From: RFSX01 sp965248155
GTDB taxonomy: Bacteria > Bacteroidota > Bacteroidia > Chitinophagales > Saprospiraceae
Assembly: GCA_965248155.1 (NCBI GenBank)
Contig: CBDFIO010000001.1
Span: 496,001-560,000 of the forward strand
Reading direction: 5' to 3'
Length of the DNA: 64,000 nt
The stretch's first letter is position 1. Every line of letters begins with the position of its first letter. The notes under the pieces are model-generated. The model saw only the letters and a list, made by a program, of their open reading frames with translations, was not told the origin of the DNA and did no database searches. Of the stretch, positions 39,179 through 48,403 are shown one piece after another. The position numbers and the translations under genes were made by a program.

Positions 39179-39213
39179 ATCATAATAATAACAAAATATG
39201 ATTCAAAATAGCC

Positions 39214-40847
39214 CTAGTGTTGAATATACACCTTATGAATTACTCCACTGTCCATTTTTAAAAAATATAAGCCTTCTGTGACATTGGGTATTTCTATTTT
39301 TCTTGTAGAAGGAATCATATTACTTATGATTTTTTCACCCAGTTGGTTGAAGAGTGTATAATTTTTTGAATTGCCTTGAATTGTGAATGTACCATTTGAA
39401 GGATTAGGGAAAATGTTATGATTATTCGATTCTGTTTCTTCAGCACTTAAAGTTATGCATAAACTCGAATTTGGTTCACCTTCAATAGGGTCACCAGGAC
39501 TCAGGTCTTTACCTTCGAAACCACGATAGGTGAAAGGGTATTTGTGAATTCTAAAAACAACATTTATTCCTTCACCATAAGCGTCTTCGACGCTATCTCC
39601 CTGAGTTGCTATACCATGAGTTGTAACAGGATTAATATATTTCCATACGGTCTCTCCAGAATTTGTGATTTCAAAAAATGTTCCATGAATACCGTCATCA
39701 ATGAGGATATTTCCATTGGGAAGCTGTTGAGCTCCGGAGACAATTCGTGAATAGAAATTTGTTGGAGGATTTGCCGTGTATTCCCAATCATAAGTTATTG
39801 GGAGAAATCTATTATTTGAATCAATCTGGTATTTTCCATTATGAATTATTGGCTCGATTTTAACAACTGACGAATACAAATCATCTGGACGGCCTTTTCC
39901 ATTATTGAAGATGAGAATTTTGTTTTCATCTGGTAATCCTTGTGGAATCCAGTGTGCGCTATGCTGTCCAAATAACTGTTTATCCCCATCAGTGCCTTGC
40001 CTGTAGGTTTGGGGATTTCCCCACCTGAATAAGAGATCTCCTTGTACTCCAGCCGCTTCTGAAGTTGTAATGTTATGATCTATAACCCATATCTCATCGA
40101 AGCAATTAGAACTTAAAAGAATTTGGTCCAATTCAGAATTGTAATCAATCGAATTCGCATGTATCCAATCAGGTCCATCATGACCAGGGCGAATGTAATT
40201 GATATCAATTTTTCCTGGATTTTCAGATACAACTCCATAGTTCATTTTATCTGGATCATTATCTTGAATCAAATGATCCCATAGATACCATTCCCATACA
40301 AGCTCTCCGGAATTCAAACCTGTGGGTTTAATCTCAACGATATGTTCCGGCCATAATTTACTTCCAGTTAAAACATTTGTGATCCTTCCGGCATTAACTG
40401 CTGATTCTATATTTTTTTCTTCCCACGCCAGGATTAATACATTGCCATTTGGCATAACTTGAAAATCATGATGAGCTCTAAATGATTCTGAACTGTATTT
40501 GTATGACCAAAGAAGATTGTTGTCCCAATCGTATCTTTCAATGAGGCCGCCTCCTCCTCCAGCTTGGATTTGAGGATCTTCTACGTTTGCAGCCCTGTAA
40601 AGAGTACCATCCTTCTCTAAATAAACAGTATTTCCAGGTCTTGTTGAACATTGCCAAGAGTGAACCAGCCGACCACAATTGTCAATCAAATACACATTTT
40701 ATCTGCAGATGGAGAAAAAAGCGTTAATCCTTCGGATGTGTTTTCATTGAATAGGAAAAGGCCTACTGTTCTTTCTTGTCCTTTGGAGTCTGATACTCCA
40801 AGGAAGTAAAACAATAGCAGAAAAATGACTCTATGTTTTTTATACAC
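39214..40847 (-). pseudogene. Secreted arylsulfotransferase-family protein with T9SS tail, frameshifted
   Basis: The main frame begins at 40695 (YLIDNCGRLVHSWQ) and ends in a T9SS type A sorting domain (NIFPNPSNGTFTIQGNSKNY through GLYFLKMD). The signal peptide and first strands are upstream in another frame, from a GTG at 40847: IFLLLLFYFLGVSDSKGQ, then GLFLFNENTSEGLTLFSPSA. Aligned to its paralogue at 33897, the two frames meet at the A4 run (TTTT at 40697-40700), where one extra base would fuse them. Catalytic motifs match the paralogue (HHDFQVMPNGNVLIL, DWIHANSIDYN, GQHSAHWI). It is a pseudogene unless the indel is an error. Confidence 0.82.
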
Positions 40848-40874
40848 TTTTCCTGATTTTTAATAGAATGATGA

Positions 40875-41420
40875 CTATTTTAAATTAAAAGTTACTACAG
40901 GAGGTTTCCAGGATTCTGGATCACCGAGGATGCCATGTGTTTCACTAATTATCTCCATCCATTCTGGAATCACTTTTATTAAGAGGTAATCTTCAATCTG
41001 ATTCGGATAAAAAGCTTTCCATTCCGCTTTCCATCTCCTTTCTTTTTCTATTTGATCATTTACCAGTTGAGCTGTACCATGAATCATAACATATCCTGAG
41101 GCATCTTTGTCTAAATAGTATAATGTTACCCTCGGATCATCTTTTATTTGCTGAACTTTTCTGCTATTGGGATTGGTTCCAAACCAAACCGTCATATCGT
41201 CTTCCGGGTGGAAGGGATCCATAGCTCTTACTCTGGGTCGACCATCTTTATCTACAGTTATCAATGCGCAAGTTTCTGTAGAGATCATAATCTGTTTTGC
41301 TGCTTGGATTAGCTGATTGTTGATTGAGTCTATTGGGTCAGAAACCTGACTAAAAGCTGAACTTGATATCAAAGCAACCACAAAGAGTGCTGTTGGAATG
41401 GCTTTTCTTATTAGCATCAT
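40875..41420 (-). CDS. Exported pyridoxamine 5'-phosphate oxidase-family (split-barrel) protein
   Basis: The protein has an N-terminal signal peptide (TALFVVALISSSAFSQ) and a split-barrel flavin-binding domain: ETCALITVDKDGRPRVRAMD, DDMTVWFGTNPNSRKVQQI, and GYVMIHGTAQLVND. Export is unusual for this superfamily, whose members often bind FMN, F420 or heme in the cytoplasm. Ligand and role cannot be assigned. The start at 41420 (MML) fits the signal peptide. Confidence 0.75.
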   Translation of the reverse strand: MMLIRKAIPTALFVVALISSSAFSQVSDPIDSINNQLIQAAKQIMISTETCALITVDKDGRPRVRAMDPFHPEDDMTVWFGTNPNSRKVQQIKDDPRVTLYYLDKDASGYVMIHGTAQLVNDQIEKERRWKAEWKAFYPNQIEDYLLIKVIPEWMEIISETHGILGDPESWKPPVVTFNLK

Positions 41421-41560
41421 TTCATTAATTAGTAAACGCTGATTTTTATATCAGAAATTAAAGCTGGAATGTTATTGCCCATGCCTATAATTTCTTTTGA
41501 TTTGTAAACTATTATGACTTATATTTTCTCAAATCTAAAAATCAAATTACTAATCTTCAC

Positions 41561-42298
41561 TTACTTCCCAAACTTTGTGAAAGGGAAAATCATAGGGACT
41601 CTCTTTTGATAATCAACATAGGGGTCTCCGATTTCTGCACGAAGGTCTTTTTCTTCAAGGTATTTAACAGAAATCAGAATATATGCCGTAGTCACAGCAG
41701 CAAAAAGCAAATGTCCCGTAGTCATTACAGGAGTCGCCCAAAATGCAATAATAAATCCTGTCATGAGTGGGTGTCGAACAAATTTGTAGAAATAGTTTTC
41801 CTTAAACTTTAATCCTGTAGGAGGCTGATTCCTAAAATTATTATATACGTGATCCAGACCAAATAAATGAAAATGGTTAATCATAAATGTAGAAAGGAAA
41901 ACAATAAGCCAACCAATCCAAAATAAGGCTGTTAAAATCATGGCTCCTGTGCTATTCTGAAATTCCCATATTATATCTGTCATTGGCCGCCATTGCCAAA
42001 AAATGAGCAACAATATCAAACTGGTTAATAGTACAAAAGTACTTCGTTCAACAGCTGGACTGATTATCGTTGTCCACCATTTTTTAAAACTTGGGCGAGC
42101 CATAATTGAATGCTGAACAGCAAACAGACTTAACAATAATAAGTTGATGACGATTGATGTTACAAGTCCGGATTCTGGACCTGAATCAATTCCTTTTGGA
42201 AGGACCAAATTGCCTACAAAGCCAATAGAGCATAAAAAGGCAATTAAAAATAATACATAGGCCACAAGGCCATACAAGAGTGTGATAGTTTTTAACAT
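41561..42298 (-). CDS. mddA: Methanethiol S-methyltransferase (MddA-like)
   Basis: The 245-residue protein has about five or six membrane helices. FAVQHSIMARPSFKKWW, FWQWRPMTDIIWEFQN, LFGLDHVYNN and YKFVRHPLMTGFIIAFW match MddA and the wider isoprenylcysteine methyltransferase/NnrU fold, with the RHP motif that binds S-adenosylmethionine. MddA methylates methanethiol to dimethyl sulfide in the membrane. Identification as MddA rather than a generic relative rests on motif memory. No DMSP genes are adjacent. Confidence 0.72.
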   Translation of the reverse strand: MLKTITLLYGLVAYVLFLIAFLCSIGFVGNLVLPKGIDSGPESGLVTSIVINLLLLSLFAVQHSIMARPSFKKWWTTIISPAVERSTFVLLTSLILLLIFWQWRPMTDIIWEFQNSTGAMILTALFWIGWLIVFLSTFMINHFHLFGLDHVYNNFRNQPPTGLKFKENYFYKFVRHPLMTGFIIAFWATPVMTTGHLLFAAVTTAYILISVKYLEEKDLRAEIGDPYVDYQKRVPMIFPFTKFGK

Positions 42299-42423
42299 GG
42301 TTATTTTAGGTTATGCTAAAAGGTACGATTATTTAAGAAGGAGGAAGAATTAGTTTATAATTATTGAACTGTGGAAATCTTGATGGTTCATCTTTGAATC
42401 CGTCGACATAGAGGATGTCTAAC

Positions 42424-42939
42424 TTACTTGTTTTGATTTAAAAACCTCTTGTTTTCATCATTTTTGAAGTCTTCTTTATCCATAAATATTGGAAAATCAT
42501 AACTCCTGAATTTTCCGTCTGCTACACATTCCATCATTCCTAAAGATAATAATGCACCTAAACCGAAGTAAAGTACATCTTTCCCTAAATCATGATCCCT
42601 CCTTTTCCAGTAGTCCGAAATATAATTTACATTAAGTTGCTTGTTAAAATCTACAGCTAAATGCAAATTCTTCAAATCACTATATTTCAAATAAGAATCT
42701 TCAGCTTGATATGCCAAGTTCGATTTAATACGAATATTACTGGCTTTTAGACTGATTGGGAAGTTGTTTTGAGACAAAAAAGAAATTGTAAAAGATGGTT
42801 CCTGAACTGTGTATTGAAGATCAATTAATGGAGAAGATTTGTAGTTTGATAATATAACAGATGTATGTTTTTGAGCGATCATAGAAAAGTAAACCGTCAT
42901 ACAAAGAGCAAATACTAGAAGTACTTTTGTTTTCATCAT
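42424..42939 (-). CDS. Exported protein of unknown function
   Basis: The 171-residue protein has a signal peptide ending FSMIAQK. It contains a glycine-rich hydrophobic stretch near the C-terminus (VLYFGLGALLSLGMMECVAD) and a charged tail. I do not recognise a family. It is a single gene between mddA and IS3 copy 2. Confidence 0.5.
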   Translation of the reverse strand: MMKTKVLLVFALCMTVYFSMIAQKHTSVILSNYKSSPLIDLQYTVQEPSFTISFLSQNNFPISLKASNIRIKSNLAYQAEDSYLKYSDLKNLHLAVDFNKQLNVNYISDYWKRRDHDLGKDVLYFGLGALLSLGMMECVADGKFRSYDFPIFMDKEDFKNDENKRFLNQNK

Positions 42940-43161
42940 GATCTGATGTATTTCTGTATCATAAGTTAAGGATAAAGATTGATATTAGAAAGTTCAATAT
43001 CTATTATCTAGGCTTGTAGCATCTAGTTCTATTTTGAAATTTATTAAGTATAGGGGATTCACTAGATAATCGATGTACAGTATAGCTGTAAATCGTCAAA
43101 TAAAAGTGGACCATTAAGTGAATAAAATTAAGTTATACATAACTATTAAATTCACTTTATT

Positions 43162-43512
43162 ATGAACAAGAAAAACAAATCAGCAGAATCTTATGTCCGA
43201 GATGTAAAAAGAAGGACAAGACGTAAATTTTCTACAGAAGAAAAGATTAGAATAGTCATTGAAGGATTAAGAGGAGAACAAAGTGTTGCTTCTCTTTGTA
43301 GAAGAGAAGAGATTTCACAACCACTATATTATAAGTGGAGTAAAGATTTCATGGAAGCAGGGAAGAAACGTTTAAAGGGAGACACAGAACGTGAAGCCAA
43401 TACTTCAGAAGTTCAACATCTAAAGACAGAAAATCAAGACCTTAAAGAGGTAGTAGCAGAACTTACCCTGAAAAATCGTGTGCTTAAAAAAAGCTTGAAT
43501 GGAGTAAAATAA
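43162..43512 (+). CDS. IS3-family OrfA (HTH protein), copy 2
   Basis: The 116-residue protein has the same sequence as the other two copies apart from Asn at position 2. It has an HTH plus leucine-zipper helix. An A7 run at 43486-43492 precedes the stop. A -1 slip there would join OrfA to OrfB through KLEWSKIKFKKY. Confidence 0.9.
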   Translation: MNKKNKSAESYVRDVKRRTRRKFSTEEKIRIVIEGLRGEQSVASLCRREEISQPLYYKWSKDFMEAGKKRLKGDTEREANTSEVQHLKTENQDLKEVVAELTLKNRVLKKSLNGVK

Positions 43513-43526
43513 AATTCAAGAAGTAT

Positions 43527-44510
43527 ATGCGATTTACAGCAAAAGAAAAAATGGAATTGATCAGAATTGCTGAGCAATCTGAATGGAGCATTAGACGAAC
43601 GCTTAAAGAAATCGGTATTCACAAATCAACCTTTTACAACTGGTATAAGAAATATCGGGAAAATGGAATTGTAGGATTAGAGGAAAAGAAAAGTACAAGG
43701 AAGCATTACTGGAACAAGATTCCTGATCGGATCAGGTCTAATATATTGAATCTGGCACTGGAAGTTTCAGAGCTTTCTTGTAGAGAATTGGCTTGCAGGT
43801 ATACTGATGAGAATCAATACTTTATAAGCGAAAGCAGTGTTTACAGAATATTGAAATCTGCTGGACTGATAAACCCTCCTCATTATGATCTGATATCTGC
43901 CGCAGATGAATTTAAAGACAAAACAACAACTGTCAATCAAATGTGGCAAACTGATTTTACTTATTTCAAAATCATTGGCTGGGGATGGTATTACCTATCG
44001 ACTATATTAGATGATTATTCTAGGTACATTATAAGTTGGGAGTTGTGCTCAACGATGAAAACCCTTGATGTAAAAAATACTTTGAATCAGGCATTAAACC
44101 ATTCAAATGTAAATTTGAATAAACCGCCTAAGTTATTATCTGATAATGGATCTTGTTATTTAAGTCAAGAGTTGAGCTCTTATTTGGATGATTACAAAAT
44201 TAAACATGTGAGAGGAAGACCTGGTCATCCTCAAACGCAAGGCAAGATTGAAAGGTATCACAGAACGATGAAAAATGTAATTAAACTGGATCATTATTAC
44301 AGCCCAGGTGAATTGAGTTTTCCTCTTTCACAATTTGTAAAATATTATAACCATCACAGATATCATGAATCTTTACAAAACTTGACACCAGCAGATGTTT
44401 ATTATGGATTAAAAGAAGAAAAACTGAAGAGAAGAAAATTATGTAAACACAAAACATTTAAAAAACGCAGACAAAAATATTTCAATTTAACTTTTAAAAG
44501 TGTAACTTAA
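43527..44510 (+). CDS. IS3-family transposase OrfB, copy 2
   Basis: The 327-residue DDE integrase shows QTDFTYF, LSDNGSCY and GKIERYHR. It differs from copies 1 and 3 in the N-terminal helix (ELIRIAEQSEWS instead of ELIRLVEQSEWS) and has Ser in NHSNVNL (Pro in both others). It has no internal stops, so it could be active. Confidence 0.92.
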   Translation: MRFTAKEKMELIRIAEQSEWSIRRTLKEIGIHKSTFYNWYKKYRENGIVGLEEKKSTRKHYWNKIPDRIRSNILNLALEVSELSCRELACRYTDENQYFISESSVYRILKSAGLINPPHYDLISAADEFKDKTTTVNQMWQTDFTYFKIIGWGWYYLSTILDDYSRYIISWELCSTMKTLDVKNTLNQALNHSNVNLNKPPKLLSDNGSCYLSQELSSYLDDYKIKHVRGRPGHPQTQGKIERYHRTMKNVIKLDHYYSPGELSFPLSQFVKYYNHHRYHESLQNLTPADVYYGLKEEKLKRRKLCKHKTFKKRRQKYFNLTFKSVT

Positions 44511-44520
44511 TTTTATTCAC

Positions 44521-44967
44521 TTATTGTCCACTTTGGTTTGAAGACCTACACCCGTATTTTTCCGCTCTGTCATAACCAAATCGAGGATAATACTTATCAT
44601 GTCCAAGAAGAACAACCGACTTGTATCCAAGGTCTTTAGCTATTTCATGTGAGTGTAATATTAATTTACCGCCGATACCTTTTCCTTGAAAGTCGGGAAG
44701 TACGCTTACAGGTGCTAAGGCTAAAGAAGGGTAGGATTTGTCTTCGTTTTTGATTCTGATCTTACTTAATATTATATGTCCTACAAGCTGATTGTCACAT
44801 TCAGCAACGATAGATAATTCTGGAATAAATGCTTCAGATTTTCTCAATTTATCGACTAAGAAATGTTCATTATTGTCGCTGTATTCTGCATTAAGAAATG
44901 CCTTTTGGATTAAGTCAAAAACCGCAGTAAAATCACTTTCACTTTCTTGTCTTAAATTGATTATCAT
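44521..44967 (-). pseudogene. GNAT N-acetyltransferase, 3' end removed at IS3 copy 2
   Basis: The native sequence (44551-44967) has the GNAT acetyl-CoA site SVLPDFQGKGIGGKLILHSH and ends at HDKYYPRFGYDRAEKYG, a YhbS-type stretch. The last codons (CRSSNQSGQ) come from the IS end. YhbS-like proteins run about 30 residues further, so the C-terminal strand is missing. Activity is doubtful. The missing part is not on the other side of the IS. Confidence 0.75.
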
Positions 44968-45057
44968 TTATAATTATTGCGTCCTGAATTTGAACTTTAA
45001 AGTTCTTTCTTTAATCCAATTATATAGGGATCCAGATTAGTTCCTTGTTAGATAATG

Positions 45058-45729
45058 TTATTGCAAAACCTCCCTGACCACACCTGTTGCCCATTCATGG
45101 AAATCTTCTCTACTATTTGATCTGGGATATGGTTCTGCAGGGATGTCTACATTCAAAAAATTGCACAGTGGCCCCCAACCATCTTTGGCTTCAAATATTA
45201 ATAAGTTTTCATGAGGTATAGTGTCTTGAACTTCTTTTATATGTTTTTCAAATTTTTGAATTGAATATTTCTTGTCTTTAAATTTTCCTTCAAAATATTT
45301 TTTCCAAATGGATTTCTGATTGAGCGATATGACTTGAAATAGATTTCTGGCAGTAGCAGAAAATGGCATTTGAAATAACATCTTCAATTTTATACCAATT
45401 CCAGGATCGAAACTAAAGATCGTGGAATTAACACTTTTGTACCATTTCTCAGCATCCCGAACAGTTAGAATAACTTTTGCCCCAGGGTAGAAATTTGATA
45501 ATTCTTTATAATACATCGAATCGGGAAAATCTACAATAGACTCATAGTTTTTGAATAATTTATTCCAATCAACTTCTTCTTCATTATAAGCTTGTTTCCA
45601 TTGTAATACTCCAGCAGGATTTCTTAGTAATTCCTCCATATGGCAGCATTTGCCAAAGCCTAGTATTTCTAAGGCCAGCTGTAAAGATTTAGTTCCTGTT
45701 CTTCCAAATCCTGCACCAATAACTTTCAT
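45058..45729 (-). CDS. P-loop sulfotransferase-family protein
   Basis: The 223-residue protein begins MKVIGAGFGRTGTKSLQLAL, a P-loop-like PAPS 5'-phosphosulfate-binding motif. DAEKWYKSVNSTIF and VILTVRDAEKW match the 3'-phosphate-binding region of this small sulfotransferase family. The C-terminus has the family's ENLLIFEAKDGWGPLCNFLN. It is cytoplasmic. The acceptor is unknown. It differs in mechanism from the three PAPS-independent arylsulfotransferases in the window. Confidence 0.8.
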   Translation of the reverse strand: MKVIGAGFGRTGTKSLQLALEILGFGKCCHMEELLRNPAGVLQWKQAYNEEEVDWNKLFKNYESIVDFPDSMYYKELSNFYPGAKVILTVRDAEKWYKSVNSTIFSFDPGIGIKLKMLFQMPFSATARNLFQVISLNQKSIWKKYFEGKFKDKKYSIQKFEKHIKEVQDTIPHENLLIFEAKDGWGPLCNFLNVDIPAEPYPRSNSREDFHEWATGVVREVLQ

Positions 45730-45822
45730 TTTGTTTTGTTTGATTTCAATAATATTTAAGCTTTAATAATGACTTTATTGTACAATGCTTGTTGGTCTTG
45801 TATCCATTGGTAAAATCAATTT

Positions 45823-46299
45823 TCATTTTATATTTTTCTTCATAGTAAACAATGGAATTCCAAATAATTCATAAGGAGGATTATTAATAATTTCAAATCC
45901 AAATTGTTTGTATAAACTTATAGCACGACTTAAGTAGGGTGTTGTACTTAAAAGCAATAATTCGCATTTATTGTTCTTGGCAAATTCTTCAATGGTCTTA
46001 AGAATTGAATATCCAATTCTTTTTCCTCTTGCTTCAGGCACGACGGCCATTCCCTGAATATATAAAGTTTTTGTTGTTATTCTGCCTGTAGCTGTTCCTA
46101 ATAATTGATTATCAAAAGTCGCAATCCAGCTTGTACTGTTTTTCATTCTCGCTTTTACCTCAGCAGGTGAGATTACTGTAGCATCGAATGCTTTTTTAGT
46201 GTATTTGTCCTTAAATTCTATAAATGCAGATTCTAATATTTGAGAAATATTAATTGCATCCGTTTCGTCTGCTAGTCTGACCTTTAGTTCCTTTTCCAT
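45823..46299 (-). CDS. GNAT-family N-acetyltransferase
   Basis: The 158-residue protein has a complete GNAT domain: VRLADETDAINISQILESAF, the acetyl-CoA motif MAVVPEARGKRIGYSILKTI, and YKQFGFEIINNPPYELFGI near the end. It is cytoplasmic. The substrate is unknown. The 190 bp upstream hold no other gene. Confidence 0.82.
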   Translation of the reverse strand: MEKELKVRLADETDAINISQILESAFIEFKDKYTKKAFDATVISPAEVKARMKNSTSWIATFDNQLLGTATGRITTKTLYIQGMAVVPEARGKRIGYSILKTIEEFAKNNKCELLLLSTTPYLSRAISLYKQFGFEIINNPPYELFGIPLFTMKKNIK

Positions 46300-46489
46300 A
46301 TTTGCTTGCAGAGTATTTCTTAATTGACGCTCTAGCGGGACATGGTTCCGAAGATAGGAATAGTTTATTTATTAAGATTTTTCAGACGTTGTGAATGTGA
46401 GAAGAGAAGGAGTTGTTTCGGCTGTTGTTAAAAGCTGTTTAAGCTTCCATGAAATGATAGAAGCTTAAACAGGTATTTATCTTAGGTTT

Positions 46490-47272
46490 TTAGCAACCCA
46501 TAGTTCCAAAAGATAGAACAAGTTCTTGTTCAACTTTTTCTCCTTTAGAATTTTCAGCCGGAATCCATTTCGTTGGTGCAGTATTAATGAGTTGAAGGAT
46601 TGTGTCATCTAGAGAATCATATCCCGATGTAGAAATTAATCTGGCATCAGATGCTGTTCCATTTTCATTCACAATAAAACACGCTTTTCCTGATCGAAGA
46701 TTTTCTTGTTGGATGGATCTTGTTATTTCTTTACTGTTAATTCTAATGTATTCAATGAGTGCATCCTGACTAATGGTTAATTCCGCTGCCTTTTCAGGAA
46801 TGACTGTCATGTAATAGTCAAAACTATCATATCTAGCATTACCAGTATTACATGTTTGCATTTTTTCAATAGAAGTTATACGAATATTGGATGAATAAGT
46901 CGCCGATTGTATAAGTTTTAGTTGGGCGGGGCTTAAAATGTCACTGTCTCCACCCTCGGTTACTTCATTGTCCTCGTTTAGAATTGAAATCATTGATTTT
47001 ACAGAATTTGTTCTCGGTTCAGTTGCTCCGGGTGTTAAAATGTCAGTTATAGATTTTGCCTGCCTCAGCTCTTCTTTAGTAATTGTTGATCTGAATCTGT
47101 CGCCGAGATTGTAATAAACATAAGCAAAGTAATCGTTTTTAAACTCTTCCAGGGAATGGCAGAAATTCTCTTTCTTGTCTGTAATGGAATTATTCCAATT
47201 TATGAATGCAAATGCTGTTAGACTGAATGTAACAACTGCTGCACTGAAAACAAAAAGTAACTTTTTCATATC
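46490..47272 (-). CDS. Exported TonB C-terminal-domain protein
   Basis: The start is set at the ATG at 47272 because the signal peptide (KKLLFVFSAAVVTFSLTAFA) follows at once. The last ~80 residues (GKACFIVNENGTASDARLIS through LVLSFGTMGC) match the TonB C-terminal fold often used as a periplasmic binding module in Bacteroidetes. There is no proline-rich spacer or ExbB/D neighbour, so energy transduction is unlikely. It is transcribed divergently from a membrane-bound regulator across a region with repeated TGTAAAT sites. A TAGATTTG -7 box lies at 47300-47307. Confidence 0.68.
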   Translation of the reverse strand, partial: DMKKLLFVFSAAVVTFSLTAFAFINWNNSITDKKENFCHSLEEFKNDYFAYVYYNLGDRFRSTITKEELRQAKSITDILTPGATEPRTNSVKSMISILNEDNEVTEGGDSDILSPAQLKLIQSATYSSNIRITSIEKMQTCNTGNARYDSFDYYMTVIPEKAAELTISQDALIEYIRINSKEITRSIQQENLRSGKACFIVNENGTASDARLISTSGYDSLDDTILQLINTAPTKWIPAENSKGEKVEQELVLSFGTMGC

Positions 47273-47338
47273 TGAATTATTTATTTGATTAATTATTATC
47301 AAATCTATCTTGGATATGTGATTAATATGGTAATCAAA

Positions 47339-47376
47339 TGTAAATTGATGTAAATTGATGTAAATTTTGTGTAAAT
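47339..47376. promoter_or_regulatory. Four helically phased TGTAAAT repeats (likely operator)
   Basis: TGTAAAT occurs at 47339, 47349, 47359 and 47370, i.e. spaced 10, 10 and 11 bp. The first two units are TGTAAATTGA. They lie between the divergent TonB-domain gene and the OmpR-type regulator, about 30-70 bp upstream of a TAGATTTG box (47300-47307). Phased direct repeats are the usual binding mode of OmpR/PhoB-type winged helices, which is the DNA-binding domain encoded next door. Confidence 0.62.
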
Positions 47377-47413
47377 CATCTCATATTGACTCAGATTCAA
47401 ATACTTTTGTATA

Positions 47414-48310
47414 ATGGGTTTAAGACATTTTAAAATCTGTTCGATTACCATAGCATGCCTTTTTCTGTTTTTTTCTTACAGTAATGGTAAAAACTCACAA
47501 GAAGAACAACATATAGAAGTGTCATTGCGGAAGATCGGACATCAGGTGCTACTCAATTCTGGAGACAGTACTTCTCGTGTATTACCCATTAAAAAAGAAG
47601 GTGATAGATACAGGATTCGATTTGCAACCGATTTTGGATTCAATCCGGATGTATTGGTGACTATTGTTAATAAGGTCATGGAGGATACCAAGATGACCTA
47701 TGGTTATATTGTAGAAGTAGAGGAATGTGAAACTTCTGATATAGTATATAGTTATAAAATTGGCGATTTGGAGACCGATAATGTCAACCATTGCTCGTTT
47801 AGAACTCTGCCTATATCATGTTACAATCTGCTATTCACTATTATAGGAGCTGATGAACAAATTTCAAATTCTGTAACCCTTGGAGTTGTAGATGGGACTG
47901 GATCCGAACAGAATAAAATGAACTATGGATTAATATCATTTTTGATTGTACTCACGATAGGGATTTTACTTTTTCTTTGGAAGAAACGAAATCAATCGAA
48001 AATTGATCCTAATATCATTCCTTTAGGTGAATACCGGTTTGACAAAAGAAATACAGAGCTTCTTTTTCAGAAACAACGGATAGAACTTACCGCCAAAGAA
48101 GCTGATCTTCTTGTTTTACTGTATGATGCTGTTAACACAACCGTTGAAAGAGATGTTATTCTAAGCAGGGTATGGGGTGACGACGGAGATTATGTTGGTA
48201 GAACGCTCGATGTTTTTATTTCGAAATTGAGGAAAAAGCTCGAAGCCAATTCAAAAGTCAAAATTGTAAACATTCGTGGAGTTGGTTATAAACTGGTCAC
48301 GAATTTATAA
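47414..48310 (+). CDS. Membrane-bound OmpR-type winged-helix transcriptional regulator
   Basis: An N-terminal signal/anchor (SITIACLFLFFSYSNG) and a ~140-residue periplasmic domain are followed by a membrane helix (YGLISFLIVLTIGILLFLW, ~residue 178). The cytoplasmic C-terminal domain is of the OmpR/PhoB type (IELTAKEADLLVLLYDAVN, SRVWGDDGDYVGRTLDVFIS, then IRGVGYKLV). There is no receiver domain, so it is a one-component ToxR-like sensor. A TACTTTTG box at 47402-47409 sits very close to the ATG. It probably binds the TGTAAAT repeats upstream and controls the divergent TonB-domain gene (inference). Confidence 0.83.
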   Translation: MGLRHFKICSITIACLFLFFSYSNGKNSQEEQHIEVSLRKIGHQVLLNSGDSTSRVLPIKKEGDRYRIRFATDFGFNPDVLVTIVNKVMEDTKMTYGYIVEVEECETSDIVYSYKIGDLETDNVNHCSFRTLPISCYNLLFTIIGADEQISNSVTLGVVDGTGSEQNKMNYGLISFLIVLTIGILLFLWKKRNQSKIDPNIIPLGEYRFDKRNTELLFQKQRIELTAKEADLLVLLYDAVNTTVERDVILSRVWGDDGDYVGRTLDVFISKLRKKLEANSKVKIVNIRGVGYKLVTNL

Positions 48311-48403
48311 TTCTTACGATTGGAAGAAGAGTTAATTGTAAAGCTGCCTAGATACTATTTCTCTTAAGCTTCATTTTACGCTAATTCATTGATTTCTATC
48401 AAT

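Larger units (their letters stand above)
43087..44550 (+). mobile_element. IS3-family element, copy 2 (1464 bp)
   Basis: The IRL begins TGTAAATCGTCAAATAAAAG at 43087. The IRR end, read from outside, begins TGTAGGTCTTCAAACCAAAG and closes at 44550. Flanks are TATAGC and CCCGTA, with no target duplication. The left flank is intergenic. The right flank is the 3'-truncated GNAT gene. Its termini are identical to those of copy 3 and differ from those of copy 1. Confidence 0.92.

Noticed and set aside
46490..47272. True TonB energy transducer
   Set aside because: It lacks a proline-rich spacer and ExbB/ExbD neighbours. It has a cleavable-type signal rather than a typical TonB anchor.
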